This document shows, in pieces, positions 7,835-16,299 of a stretch of 44,822 nucleotides of DNA. Location: assembly GCA_002310235.1 (NCBI GenBank), contig DBYO01000028.1, positions 26,983 through 71,804 on the forward strand, read 5' to 3'. The translations under genes and the position numbers were made by a program. Below the pieces are notes generated by a model. The model was not told where the DNA came from. It worked only from the letters and a program-made list of their open reading frames with translations, and did no database searches. Each line of letters opens with the position of its first letter. The first letter of the stretch is position 1. The DNA is from Bacteroidales bacterium UBA1184. Its GTDB lineage: Bacteria; Bacteroidota; Bacteroidia; Bacteroidales; ML635J-15.

Positions 7835-9910
7835 ATGAAATTCTACTTTGAATATTCCCCGTGGCTGCTGATTCCGATGGCGATTGTCGCCGTCGCAATA
7901 GCGATTTTCCTATATCACAACGACAAGACCTTCGTAGAAATAGAGCCGTGGAAAAAACGACTGATGACAGCGCTCAGGGCAATATTCATCTTCCTCACAC
8001 TCGCACTTCTGCTCAACCCGATTGTAAAGCACATCACCCGCGACATTCGCAAACCTATTGTCGTGATTGCGCAAGACAACTCAAAATCAATACTTTACAA
8101 CAAGGATTCTGCCTACTACAGAACCGAATACACCAAAAATATCTCACAACTTGCCGACGACCTTAGTGAAAAGTACGATGTCTGCCTGCTGCCATTTTCC
8201 GATGGCGTCGAAAACAGCGACAGCATCAACTTCACTGGCAGTGCAACCAACATTTCATCGGTATTCAACGAAATATCTTCGCGTTACGCCGGCGCAAACA
8301 TGGGCGCGGTAATCCTCGCCACCGACGGAATCTACAACAAGGGACAGAATCCGCAGTATTCACGCCCTGCAAAATATCCCGTAATGTGCATTGCAATGGG
8401 CGACACTATGCCTCGCAAGGACCTACAGATAAAGGACATAGTACACAACAGCGTCACCTTCCTCGGCAACAAGTTCCCTGTAAGGATTCTTGTTTCTGCC
8501 GACAAATGCACCGAAAAACAGGCACAGATAAAAATCACCCGAAAGGGCGCAAATGTCTATTCGCAGACCATCGAACTGCCCGAAAACGGCACCACCAAGA
8601 GCGTAGAAGTGGAACTTACCGCCGACCTCATCGGATTGCAGCAATACAAAGTTTCTCTGCAGCATCTCGACAACGAAACAAGCTACGAGAACAACGATGC
8701 AGAATTCTACATCGAAGTCATCGACAAGCGAAGCAAGATTCTGATTCTCGCCGATGCCCCCCACCCCGATGTCGGTGCTATAAGGTCAGCCCTGAAAAGC
8801 AACCCCGACCTCGAAGTCGATGCAAAGTACATGTACGAAAGCAACATAACTGCAAAGGGCTACGACCTTGTGATAACCCACCAGTTGCCATCGGTGAAGA
8901 ACAAGGCGCAGGGTATTTTTGCCGAAATTGAGAAATTCGCAATTCCTCAGATTATAATCCTGGGAACCAACACTTCGTACGGTGATTTCGACAAGCTCGG
9001 CACCGACCTCAAGACAAACGCCAATTTCAATGCATTCGACGATGCTGTTCCCGCGCTAAATTCGGCATTCAACTCGTTCTCAATAGAATCGCCCGAGTTC
9101 CTGCAACAGCTTCCGCCGCTGAAAGTGCCATACTGCTCGCCAAAGATTTCGGGCGAATCAAAAGTCCTGCTATACCAGACAATCAACGGAATAAAGACCG
9201 ACAAACCGCTAGTTTTCTTCACCGATAGGGACAACCGCAAATGCTGCTTTGTAATGGGCGAAGGACTGTGGCGATGGAGAATCTACGACTACAAGCAGTC
9301 GTCGAGCAACGAGAACTTCAACACACTGATAAACAAGATTGTGCGTTTCACAATCACCAAGCAGCAGAAGAACAAGCTGAGTGTTGAAGCAAAGCGTCTT
9401 TACACCGACAACGAGAACATCATTATCACCGCCGAATTCTACAACGACGCTTACGAGCTTGTCCCCGACCTCGAAATCGAAGCTACGCTCAAGGACAGTG
9501 CCGACAACGAATTCAAGTACATAATGGAACCCAACGGCAATGCCTACCGCATCGACCTCGGACGGCTTGCAAAAGGCTCGTACACCTGCAAGTTCGCCAC
9601 CGAATTCGACGGAAACAAATACGAAACCAACATAGCCATAATGGTTAGGAATATGAACCTTGAAGCACAGAACCTCACGGCAAACCACAATGTGCTTTTC
9701 GCCATTGCTGGTGCAAACGGAGGCAAGGTATATTATCCTACCGAAATGTCGAAGATAAAGGACAACCTATCGTCGAACCCTGACATCCAGAATGTTGCAT
9801 ACGAAAAGGAATCGTTGTCGTCGATAATGGATTTCTGGTATCTGTTCATCTGCATACTGCTGTTCGCAACGGCAGAATGGTTCTTACGTAAATTCTGGGG
9901 AGGCTACTAA
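7835..9910 (+). CDS. VWA-like membrane protein of unknown function
   Basis: This 691-residue protein begins with two membrane segments (about 10-27 and 42-62), as in the BatA/aerotolerance-type N-terminus. A large extracytoplasmic part follows. Residues about 70-190 look like a von Willebrand A fold: VVIAQDNSKS stands where DxSxS is expected (DNSKS at about 80-84) and ILATDGIYN matches the later TDG motif. Beta-sandwich-like segments and a region resembling glutamine-amidotransferase-like domains come next. A final membrane helix (about 665-683) ends in a basic tail. Proteins of this layout are widespread in Bacteroidota; the role is not known to me. It is followed after 4 bp by the TatD-family gene. 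Confidence 0.7.
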   Translation: MKFYFEYSPWLLIPMAIVAVAIAIFLYHNDKTFVEIEPWKKRLMTALRAIFIFLTLALLLNPIVKHITRDIRKPIVVIAQDNSKSILYNKDSAYYRTEYTKNISQLADDLSEKYDVCLLPFSDGVENSDSINFTGSATNISSVFNEISSRYAGANMGAVILATDGIYNKGQNPQYSRPAKYPVMCIAMGDTMPRKDLQIKDIVHNSVTFLGNKFPVRILVSADKCTEKQAQIKITRKGANVYSQTIELPENGTTKSVEVELTADLIGLQQYKVSLQHLDNETSYENNDAEFYIEVIDKRSKILILADAPHPDVGAIRSALKSNPDLEVDAKYMYESNITAKGYDLVITHQLPSVKNKAQGIFAEIEKFAIPQIIILGTNTSYGDFDKLGTDLKTNANFNAFDDAVPALNSAFNSFSIESPEFLQQLPPLKVPYCSPKISGESKVLLYQTINGIKTDKPLVFFTDRDNRKCCFVMGEGLWRWRIYDYKQSSSNENFNTLINKIVRFTITKQQKNKLSVEAKRLYTDNENIIITAEFYNDAYELVPDLEIEATLKDSADNEFKYIMEPNGNAYRIDLGRLAKGSYTCKFATEFDGNKYETNIAIMVRNMNLEAQNLTANHNVLFAIAGANGGKVYYPTEMSKIKDNLSSNPDIQNVAYEKESLSSIMDFWYLFICILLFATAEWFLRKFWGGY

Positions 9911-9914
9911 AATT

Positions 9915-10556
9915 ATGAGTATGAACTTTTTCAACTTCCATACGCACAACACATCGGAGACTTCGGGCATAATAAGCCTGAGCGAATACGCCAGTTTTAC
10001 CGAAGACAAAAAGTATTCGGTGGGGCTGCATCCGTGGTACTATGACAAGAATTCCATCCACAAGATGTCGGAAATTGCCAAGGCAGCTGAAAATCCGCAA
10101 GTGGTAGCCATCGGAGAAACCGGCTTCGACAAGAAGTCGGGACTTGACCTTGCAGGACAAACCGAAATTTTTGAAGCCCATGTTGCATTGTCGGAAAAAC
10201 TGCAGAAACCGCTGATTATACATTGCGTAAAGCAGTTCCAGCACCTGATTGCCGAAAAGAAGAAATTGCAGCCCACACAGCCATGGATTTTGCATGGATT
10301 CTGCGGAAAATTGTCGCAGGTAAGCGGACTTATCGACTGCGGAATTTATTTTTCGGTGTCGCATTCGCTGCTGTCGAAGGACAAGAAGTCATCAAAATTC
10401 TTCTCGTTTGTGCCAAGCGAGCGGCTGTTCTTCGAAACCGACGACGGCAATTTTCCAGTGGAGAATGTCTATAAGTCGGCAACCCGCTGGATGAACATTT
10501 CGCTCGAAGAACTCTGCGAAATTATTGACAAAAACCTGAAAACCATCAACCTATGA
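9915..10556 (+). CDS. TatD-family metal-dependent hydrolase
   Basis: A 213-residue member of the TatD amidohydrolase superfamily, whose characterised members are metal-dependent 3'-5' DNases. Metal ligands are visible in order: FHTHN (His9, His11), the glutamate of IGETGFD, IIHC, HGF and the aspartate of ETDD. It is shorter than E. coli TatD (about 260), with a compact C-terminus; such short forms are common in Bacteroidales. It overlaps the next gene by 4 bp (ATGA), so translation is coupled. The ATG at 9921 is an alternative start. The exact substrate is unknown. Confidence 0.85.
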   Translation: MSMNFFNFHTHNTSETSGIISLSEYASFTEDKKYSVGLHPWYYDKNSIHKMSEIAKAAENPQVVAIGETGFDKKSGLDLAGQTEIFEAHVALSEKLQKPLIIHCVKQFQHLIAEKKKLQPTQPWILHGFCGKLSQVSGLIDCGIYFSVSHSLLSKDKKSSKFFSFVPSERLFFETDDGNFPVENVYKSATRWMNISLEELCEIIDKNLKTINL

Positions 10557-11269
10557 GCTGGCAAGAACGCACCGAACTGCTTCTCGGCGACGAAAAGATG
10601 AAAAAACTGCGCTCGGCAAAGGTGCTTGTCTGCGGACTTGGCGGTGTGGGCGGTGCTGCTGCCGAACAGCTTGTCCGTGCTGGCATACAGGACCTTACAA
10701 TCGTCGATGCCGACTGCGTTTCCGAAACCAACATCAACCGTCAGCTAATTGCCACTCACGAAAATATCGGCAAACCCAAGGCAGAAGAATTCGCCAAGCG
10801 TTTCCGTGCCATAAATCCCGACATAAACCTCACAGTGATAGGCGAATATCTCCGTGACGAATTTCTGGAATCAACGCTGAAAAATGGCAATTGGGATTTT
10901 GTGGTTGATGCCATCGACACGCTTTCTCCCAAATTGCACCTTATGCGAATCTGCCACCAGAACAGCATTCCGTCGGTAAGTTGTATGGGTTCTGGCGGAA
11001 AACGTAATCCGCAGTTAATCCAGATTGCCGACATATCAAAGACTTACAACTGCCGTCTTGCACTGATGCTTCGCAAACGTCTCCACCGATTAGGTATATA
11101 TAAAGGTATAACCGTTGTCTTTTCGCCAGAACTTGTCGATAAAAGTGCAATTGTGGAGGAAGAAAGCATCAACAAGAAGTCGAATGTGGGCACAATAAGC
11201 TACATTCCAGTGGTTTTCGGCTGCATGTGCGCCTATGCGTGCGTGGAGTATCTGACGAATAGAGAATAG
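10553..11269 (+). CDS. tcdA: tRNA threonylcarbamoyladenosine dehydratase (TcdA/CsdL-like)
   Basis: TcdA is an E1-like ATP-dependent enzyme that cyclises t6A to ct6A at position 37 of ANN-decoding tRNAs. The 238-residue protein has the nucleotide-binding GLGGVGG (residues 28-34), the SETNINRQ segment that marks this branch of ThiF/MoeB enzymes, the VDAIDTLSPKL segment and the GSGGKRNP motif near residue 146. The last two separate it from ThiF and MoeB, which keep a catalytic cysteine further on. It overlaps the TatD-like gene by 4 bp. The end of the operon is not marked by a clear terminator. Confidence 0.88.
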   Translation: MSWQERTELLLGDEKMKKLRSAKVLVCGLGGVGGAAAEQLVRAGIQDLTIVDADCVSETNINRQLIATHENIGKPKAEEFAKRFRAINPDINLTVIGEYLRDEFLESTLKNGNWDFVVDAIDTLSPKLHLMRICHQNSIPSVSCMGSGGKRNPQLIQIADISKTYNCRLALMLRKRLHRLGIYKGITVVFSPELVDKSAIVEEESINKKSNVGTISYIPVVFGCMCAYACVEYLTNRE

Positions 11270-11350
11270 TCATTGGGGAGTTGCTTCTTAATCCGTTAGG
11301 AGAATTTTGACATTTAATATTTCTCTTTTCCGCTAACTCAAATATTTTCA

Positions 11351-11358
11351 TAATTTTG
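11351..11358 (+). promoter_or_regulatory. -7 promoter element TAATTTTG
   Basis: Exact TAnnTTTG match ending 19 bp before the ATG at 11378. No good -33 TTTG is seen. Confidence 0.55.
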
Positions 11359-11377
11359 CATAAATATTTTACCACAA

Positions 11378-12601
11378 ATGAGTGCCATACTTTACGTTTC
11401 GTACGACGGGATGACCGACAGCCTTGGTCAGTCGCAGGTAATTCCTTACCTGACAGTGCTTTCAAAAAACGGCTACGAAATACACATACTCTCTGCCGAG
11501 AAGCCTGAAACCTACGCAAAACGCAAGGATTTTATTGGCAAACTGTTGTCCGACAACAATATACAATGGCATCCAATTTCATACACCAAGAAGCCACCAA
11601 TAGTTTCTACAGTGAAGGATGTCTTCCGCATGAAGAAGGAAGCACGCCGTCTGCAAAAGCAGTACAACTTCAGCATAATACATTGTCGATCATACATTTC
11701 GGCATTCGTTGGCGTTTATATGAAACGTAAGTTCGGCACCAAGTTCATCTTCGACATGCGTGGCTTCTATGCCGACGAGCGCGTTGACGGTAAACTCTGG
11801 AACCGCAGCAATCCGATTTACAATGCCGTTTACAAATATTTCAAGCGTAAGGAACAGCTTTTCTTCACACAGGCCGACCACACAATAAGCCTCACCTACG
11901 CAGGCCGCGATATAATACACACCTTTGCAGGATTGGAAAACATACCTATTGAAGTCATCCCCTGCTGTGCAGACACCGAACTATTTGACTTCCACAAAAT
12001 TGACTCTGCAAAAGTTGAGCAAAAACGCAAGGAACTCGGCATTGCCGAAAATGAATTTGTTGTAACCTACCTCGGTTCAATCGGCACCTGGTACATGGCC
12101 GACGAGATGATGCATTTCTTCAAACTGCTGAAAGTAAGCAAGCCAAATGCAAAATTCCTTTTCATCTCACGCGACAATCCGCAGATAATACACTCGCTTT
12201 GCGACAAGTACGGCATTAGTCATAGCGATGCGATTGTGCATCCCGCCGACCGCGAAAATGTCCCGACAATGATTGCTGTTGGAAATGTGTCGCTGTTCTT
12301 CATAAAGCCAGTTTTCTCGAAGAAAGCCTCATCGCCTACCAAACTTGCCGAACTGCTGGGCATGGGAATGCCAGTAATCTGCAACGGCGATGTCGGCGAC
12401 CTTGACAAGTTTATGCACGACACACCTTTCGGTCTGATTACCTCCAAGTTTGACGAAGAATCGTTACAACAACTCGTTTCGCAAATCGACAGGCTACAGA
12501 ACCTTGACCGCGAGTATCTGCGTAAAATATCACTTGATTTATTCTCGCTAAAAATCGGTGCAGAAAGATATTTGAAGGTGTATAAGGGGCTTGAAGGCTA
12601 A
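11378..12601 (+). CDS. Glycosyltransferase family 4 protein
   Basis: A 407-residue retaining GT-B enzyme. The N-terminal half has the YVSYDGMTDSLGQSQV motif of one GT4 subgroup, which binds the acceptor. The C-terminal half shows VTYLGSIGTWYMADEM, and SSPTKLAELLGMGMPVICN is the E-x7-E-like donor-binding site. It probably adds a sugar to a lipid-linked surface polysaccharide at the cytoplasmic membrane face; donor and acceptor cannot be read. Its last two residues (Glu-Gly) and the stop codon are made from the first unit of an AGGCTAAC repeat array, which suggests that the array has intruded into the gene end. It has its own -7 element and is followed by a second glycosyltransferase with a separate promoter. 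Confidence 0.82.
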   Translation: MSAILYVSYDGMTDSLGQSQVIPYLTVLSKNGYEIHILSAEKPETYAKRKDFIGKLLSDNNIQWHPISYTKKPPIVSTVKDVFRMKKEARRLQKQYNFSIIHCRSYISAFVGVYMKRKFGTKFIFDMRGFYADERVDGKLWNRSNPIYNAVYKYFKRKEQLFFTQADHTISLTYAGRDIIHTFAGLENIPIEVIPCCADTELFDFHKIDSAKVEQKRKELGIAENEFVVTYLGSIGTWYMADEMMHFFKLLKVSKPNAKFLFISRDNPQIIHSLCDKYGISHSDAIVHPADRENVPTMIAVGNVSLFFIKPVFSKKASSPTKLAELLGMGMPVICNGDVGDLDKFMHDTPFGLITSKFDEESLQQLVSQIDRLQNLDREYLRKISLDLFSLKIGAERYLKVYKGLEG

Positions 12602-12642
12602 CAGGCTTAAAGTCTAACAGTCTTGCAGTCTAATAGTCCAAA
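12595..12642. repeat. Octamer array AGGCTAAC changing to AGTCTAAC
   Basis: Six 8-bp units in exact phase. The first two are AGGCTAAC and AGGCTTAA; the next four begin AGTC, so the core changes along the array. Unit 1 contains the TAA stop of the preceding gene (12599-12601). AGTCTAACAGTCT (12611-12623) is the exact reverse complement of 40003-40015. A second, weaker block with GGTCTTC and CTAGTC motifs runs at 12663-12710. Confidence 0.85.
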
Positions 12643-12741
12643 TGCCTTGCGGTATTGCCGACAGATAGGTCTTCTGCTAGACTGGTCTTCGCTAGTCTTT
12701 TAGTCGTCTCTTCTTCGAGCCTTTTTGCCCAACAAATATTC

Positions 12742-12772
12742 AATCGTAAATCGTAATTTTTCTTTATTTTTG
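12742..12772 (+). promoter_or_regulatory. AATCGTA heptamers plus -7 element TATTTTTG
   Basis: Two exact AATCGTA units (12742-12755) are followed after 9 bp by TATTTTTG (12765-12772). The start codon is 17 bp after the element. Unit sequence and 9-bp spacing equal those before fabG (heptamers to 6306, element at 6316). Confidence 0.6.
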
Positions 12773-12789
12773 CATCAAATTTACTCCTT

Positions 12790-13878
12790 GTGACCAAACG
12801 GCTTCTACTCATAGTACACCATAGGCCTAACCGCTCGCCCGGACAGCGTTTCCGAATCGAGCAGTTCCTACCCTACCTCGAAAAAGCAGGCTACGAAGTC
12901 ACATTCTCCAACATCATCAGCGAAAAGGACGACCGCACATTCTACTCGCACGGGCACTACTTTGGAAAACTTATGTTTGTGATAAAGAGTTTCTTCCATC
13001 GAATTAAGGATGCCCGCAGAGCAAAAGATTACGACCTTGTGTTCGTCTATCGCGAAGCATATATGCTCGGAACGACAATCTTCGAGCGCAAGATTGCAAA
13101 ACGCGGTGTGCCAATGATTTTCGACTTCGACGACTCCATCTGGCTGAACGATACAAGCGAAGGCAACCAGAACCTCGCTTGGATGAAACGCACCGAGAAA
13201 ACCGATGAGATTTGCAAACTCGCCACACTTGTGAGCGTTGGCAACCAGTATCTTGCCGACTATGCCAAGCAATTCAACAACAACATTTTCGTACTGCCGA
13301 CGGTAATAAACACCAACTACCACAAGCCAACAGAAAGGCAACCGCACGAACGTATCTGCATCGGCTGGACCGGCTCACAAACGACCATGAAGCACTACGA
13401 AACAGCTTTTCCAATCCTAAGACGCATCTTGGAAAAGTATGGCGACAAAGTATATTATAAGGTAATAACAAACACGAAAAACTGGCAAAGCGAAATTCCC
13501 GATACCAAAATTATACAATGGTCGGCAGAAAACGAAATCGACGAGCTTTGCGAGTTCGACATCGGCATTATGCCTCTGCCCGACGACAAATGGAGCCGTG
13601 GAAAGTGCGGATTCAAGGGTCTGCAATGCATGGCTTTGGAATTGCCGGTGGTAATGTCGCCAGTTGGTGTAAACAAGGATATTATCGACGATGGCAAAAA
13701 CGGATTCCTCGCCAGCACCGACGACGAGTGGGTGGAAAAGTTATCGGCCCTCATCGACTCCGAAGAACTACGCCGCGAAATTGGTAAGAGCGCACGAAAG
13801 ACCGTCGAAGAACGCTTTTCGGCAACCGCCTGGGCAGACAAGGTCGTTGAAACTTTCGACGGGCTGATAAAAAAGTGA
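12790..13878 (+). CDS. Glycosyltransferase family 4 protein, GTG start
   Basis: A 362-residue GT-B glycosyltransferase. Visible features are an early HHRPNRSPGQRFR segment, the FDFDDSIWL motif characteristic of a GT4 group, IGWTGSQTTMKHYE at the start of the second Rossmann half, and GFKGLQCMALELPVVMSPVG, which supplies the donor-binding acidic region (here Q-C-M-A-L-E instead of the usual E at the first position). The start is GTG at 12790, 17 bp after a strong -7 element; no ATG lies near. It likely acts with the preceding glycosyltransferase in surface-glycan assembly, though each gene has its own promoter. Confidence 0.82.
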   Translation: MTKRLLLIVHHRPNRSPGQRFRIEQFLPYLEKAGYEVTFSNIISEKDDRTFYSHGHYFGKLMFVIKSFFHRIKDARRAKDYDLVFVYREAYMLGTTIFERKIAKRGVPMIFDFDDSIWLNDTSEGNQNLAWMKRTEKTDEICKLATLVSVGNQYLADYAKQFNNNIFVLPTVINTNYHKPTERQPHERICIGWTGSQTTMKHYETAFPILRRILEKYGDKVYYKVITNTKNWQSEIPDTKIIQWSAENEIDELCEFDIGIMPLPDDKWSRGKCGFKGLQCMALELPVVMSPVGVNKDIIDDGKNGFLASTDDEWVEKLSALIDSEELRREIGKSARKTVEERFSATAWADKVVETFDGLIKK

Positions 13879-13922
13879 CGAAAAAGGCTTTTCAATTTTT
13901 CAAGATTATATAGACTATGGCA

Positions 13923-13940
13923 TTACGAAAAATTTCGTAA
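13923..13940. promoter_or_regulatory. Inverted repeat upstream of the S41 protease gene
   Basis: TTACGAAA and TTTCGTAA flank an AA centre. It lies about 44 bp upstream of the -33 element, where an operator could sit. An overlapping weaker repeat (ACGAAACTTTTCGT) follows immediately. No regulator is recognised. Confidence 0.4.
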
Positions 13941-13983
13941 CGAAACTTTTCGTATCAAAAACAAATTTAACAACAAAACAACA

Positions 13984-14012
13984 TTTGCCATCGTTAATAA
14001 TTCTTAACTTTG
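13984..14012 (+). promoter_or_regulatory. -33/-7 promoter TTTG-N17-TAACTTTG
   Basis: TTTG at 13984-13987 and TAACTTTG at 14005-14012 match both Bacteroidota promoter elements with 17 bp between them. The ATG is 17 bp downstream, so the leader is very short. Confidence 0.7.
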
Positions 14013-14029
14013 CAAAAAATACTAGGGAA

Positions 14030-15631
14030 ATGAAACGGATATTCTCATTATTAGCCATCGTACTGATATTTAGCGCATCATTGTTCGCACAGACTGAACC
14101 AGTAAAGCAGTCGAAGAAATTCGAACGTCTGCTCAACTACATCGATGCAATGTACGTTGACACAGCCAACATAGCCAAAATCACCGAGGTCGCAATAGTA
14201 AAGATGCTTCAGGAACTCGACCCGCACTCGGCATACATCAGTGCCGACGATGTCGCCAAGTCGAAAGAACAACTCGACGGAAGTTTCGACGGAATTGGAG
14301 TACAGTTCCGCCTGATACAGGACACTATTGTGATTCAAGATGTTATTTCTGGTGGACCGTCGGAAAAAGTTGGTCTGAAATCGGGCGACCGCATTGTGAA
14401 AGTTGACGACGAGGTTGTTGCCGGCATAAAAATCGACAATTCAGGCGTAGCAAAGCGTCTGCGTGGCAAAAAGGGAACAAAAGTAACCGTTGGCATCCTG
14501 CGTCAAGGAGAAAAGGATCTCTTATACTTCGACATTATCCGAGACAAAATTCCAATCCACAGTGTCGATGCATTCTACACTGTCGGTGATGTAGGATACG
14601 TGAAGCTCAACAAGTTTGCTCGCACCACCGAAGCCGAAATGGATTCGGCATTCAGATATTTCACACAAAAGAAGGTGAAAAACATTATCCTCGACCTTAG
14701 CGACAACACTGGAGGATACCTTGACCAGGCCGTAACACTTTGCAGCCGTTTCATCGAGCCTAACAAGTCGATAGTTTACACTAAGGGCGAAAAGATGCCA
14801 CGCTACGACTACAACTCAAAGGAAATGAACCCTGAACTTGTAAACCGCACAGGCAAACTAGTGGTAATAATCGATGAAAACTCCGCTTCGGCAAGCGAAA
14901 TCACATCGGGAGCAATACAGGACTGGGACAGGGGCGTCATCGTTGGACGTCGTTCATTCGGCAAAGGTCTGGTACAAAGAGAAATGACTCTCACCGATGG
15001 TTCTATTGTCCGCCTGACAATTGCCCGCTACTACACCCCGTCGGGACGTTGCATTCAGAAACCATACAGCAGCTACGAAGAATACAACAAGGACCTGCTC
15101 AACCGCTACAACCACGGAGAATACTACCACAAGGACAGTATCAAGTTCAACGACAGCCTGAAATACAACACGTTGAAGTACAAACGCACCGTATATGGCG
15201 GAGGCGGCATTATGCCCGATGACTTTGTTCCTCTCGACACTACCCTGCGTTCCGACTATCATCTGGCATTGCAGCGCAAAAACATTTTCTTCCCCACAAT
15301 TTCGGAATACATCGACAAGCACAAGGACGAACTGAAGAAGAAATATGTTGATGTAGAAGGATTCGCAAAGAATTTCGAAGTTCCCGACGAATTTATGAAG
15401 ACTATGCTCGCAAAGGCCAAGGATGCAAAAATCAACGTCGATTCGCTACAAAAAGCCACACCTGCACAAGAAATTTATCTGAAAAATCATATCAAGTCGT
15501 CGATGGCAAGCGATATATGGGGCAACTCTGCGTTCTGGGTAATCTTCAACCAGCAGGACCCGACTGTAAAACGCGCCTTCGAAATTATTGGCGACGACAA
15601 ATTGTATAACTCGTTGCTGAAAAAGAAATAG
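14030..15631 (+). CDS. S41 family C-terminal processing peptidase
   Basis: A periplasmic serine protease of the CtpA/Prc type, which trims or degrades envelope proteins from the C-terminus. From ATG 14030 it has 533 residues: a signal peptide of about 20 residues (ending LFAQ), a short helical region, a PDZ domain at roughly 75-160 (DGIGVQF, SGGPSEKVGLKSGD), then the peptidase core. The Ser-Lys dyad is Ser287 (NSASASE) and Lys312 (SFGKG), 25 residues apart as in Prc. A C-terminal extension of about 150 residues is usual for the Bacteroidota form. The longer frame from 13985 begins upstream of the promoter element and is rejected. AGGGAA just before the ATG could serve as a ribosome site. Confidence 0.9.
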   Translation: MKRIFSLLAIVLIFSASLFAQTEPVKQSKKFERLLNYIDAMYVDTANIAKITEVAIVKMLQELDPHSAYISADDVAKSKEQLDGSFDGIGVQFRLIQDTIVIQDVISGGPSEKVGLKSGDRIVKVDDEVVAGIKIDNSGVAKRLRGKKGTKVTVGILRQGEKDLLYFDIIRDKIPIHSVDAFYTVGDVGYVKLNKFARTTEAEMDSAFRYFTQKKVKNIILDLSDNTGGYLDQAVTLCSRFIEPNKSIVYTKGEKMPRYDYNSKEMNPELVNRTGKLVVIIDENSASASEITSGAIQDWDRGVIVGRRSFGKGLVQREMTLTDGSIVRLTIARYYTPSGRCIQKPYSSYEEYNKDLLNRYNHGEYYHKDSIKFNDSLKYNTLKYKRTVYGGGGIMPDDFVPLDTTLRSDYHLALQRKNIFFPTISEYIDKHKDELKKKYVDVEGFAKNFEVPDEFMKTMLAKAKDAKINVDSLQKATPAQEIYLKNHIKSSMASDIWGNSAFWVIFNQQDPTVKRAFEIIGDDKLYNSLLKKK

Positions 15632-15635
15632 AAGA

Positions 15636-15710
15636 AAATTTGATCAAATTTGATAATTTGACAATTTGATGATTTGATAATTAACACATTATCAATTATC
15701 CATTGTCAAT
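15636..15710. repeat. Octamer array AATTTGAT running into the GNAT gene end
   Basis: A 16-bp perfect palindrome (15636-15651, centre GATC) leads into 8-bp units with core AATTTGAT/AATTTGAC in phase from 15647, then degenerate units to about 15710. It is the inverse of the TCAAATT units at 6236-6267 and 42280-42303. The array covers the last codons and the TGA stop (15692-15694) of the minus-strand GNAT gene. Confidence 0.75.
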
Positions 15711-16180
15711 TCATACATCACGCATGTGCAATGGCATCCCTTTCCACACACTGGACATGAATAGCCCTTCTCTATGCTATCCTTTAGCCAGTAGTCGGGA
15801 ATTTCGTGAACTGGAACAAACCCATTCCTACGGAAAATCACTTCGGAATTTACAATTCCATCGTGCTTCCACAAGGGCGACATTATTTTCTTTGCTCCGC
15901 TACATTTCAAATATTCCACCGATTTTGCAACCAAGTCAGTACCTATCCCCCGACCCGAATAATCAGGATTTACAGCCACAGTTCTTACATAAGCATCGCC
16001 CCTCTGCCCCACATACGACAGACAAAAACCGACACTTTTTTGCAATACTACATCCTCTGCTACAATTACATTACAAACAGACAAATCGTCAATAGTAATA
16101 TAATTCTTACCAAGTTGCATATCAGCAATGGCAAAAATTTCAACGGTATCGGCAGATTGCATGTCGCGTATTCTTATCAT
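15692..16180 (-). CDS. GNAT N-acetyltransferase with Cys-rich C-terminal tail
   Basis: A 162-residue acetyl-CoA-dependent N-acyltransferase. The core pattern is present: strand beta4 VRTVAVNPDYSG followed by the pyrophosphate loop GRGIG (residues 76-80), and a late RRNGF. The acceptor is unknown. After the fold, residues 142-153 hold five cysteines and one histidine (CPVCGKGCHCTC), which look like a small metal- or cluster-binding knuckle. The last residues (ELTMDN) and the stop codon overlap an octamer repeat array, so the natural end may have been changed. The ATG at 16180 is 17 bp after a minus-strand TAAGTTTG element (16198-16205). The gene converges with the S41 protease gene. Confidence 0.8.
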   Translation of the reverse strand: MIRIRDMQSADTVEIFAIADMQLGKNYITIDDLSVCNVIVAEDVVLQKSVGFCLSYVGQRGDAYVRTVAVNPDYSGRGIGTDLVAKSVEYLKCSGAKKIMSPLWKHDGIVNSEVIFRRNGFVPVHEIPDYWLKDSIEKGYSCPVCGKGCHCTCVMYELTMDN

Positions 16181-16197
16181 GACTAACGATTTGTGTG

Positions 16198-16205
16198 CAA
16201 ACTTA
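16198..16205 (-). promoter_or_regulatory. -7 promoter element TAAGTTTG (minus)
   Basis: Exact TAnnTTTG on the minus strand, ending 17 bp before the GNAT start codon. Confidence 0.55.
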
Positions 16206-16248
16206 TAAAATTCTTTGTGAAAAATAAATCAAATTCGTTTTTTTGTAA

Positions 16249-16256
16249 TATCTTTG
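16249..16256 (+). promoter_or_regulatory. -7 promoter element TATCTTTG for the C10 protease
   Basis: Exact TAnnTTTG match 43 bp before the ATG at 16300. It supports that start over the in-frame ATT/ATG-poor frame beginning at 16267. Confidence 0.55.
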
Positions 16257-16299
16257 TAACGTTTAGTTGATTTATTCACATCGTAAAACCAATAGAATA

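Noticed and set aside
11378..13878. A complete capsule or O-antigen locus
   Set aside because: Only two glycosyltransferases with separate promoters are present; no flippase, polymerase or initiating transferase is visible nearby.
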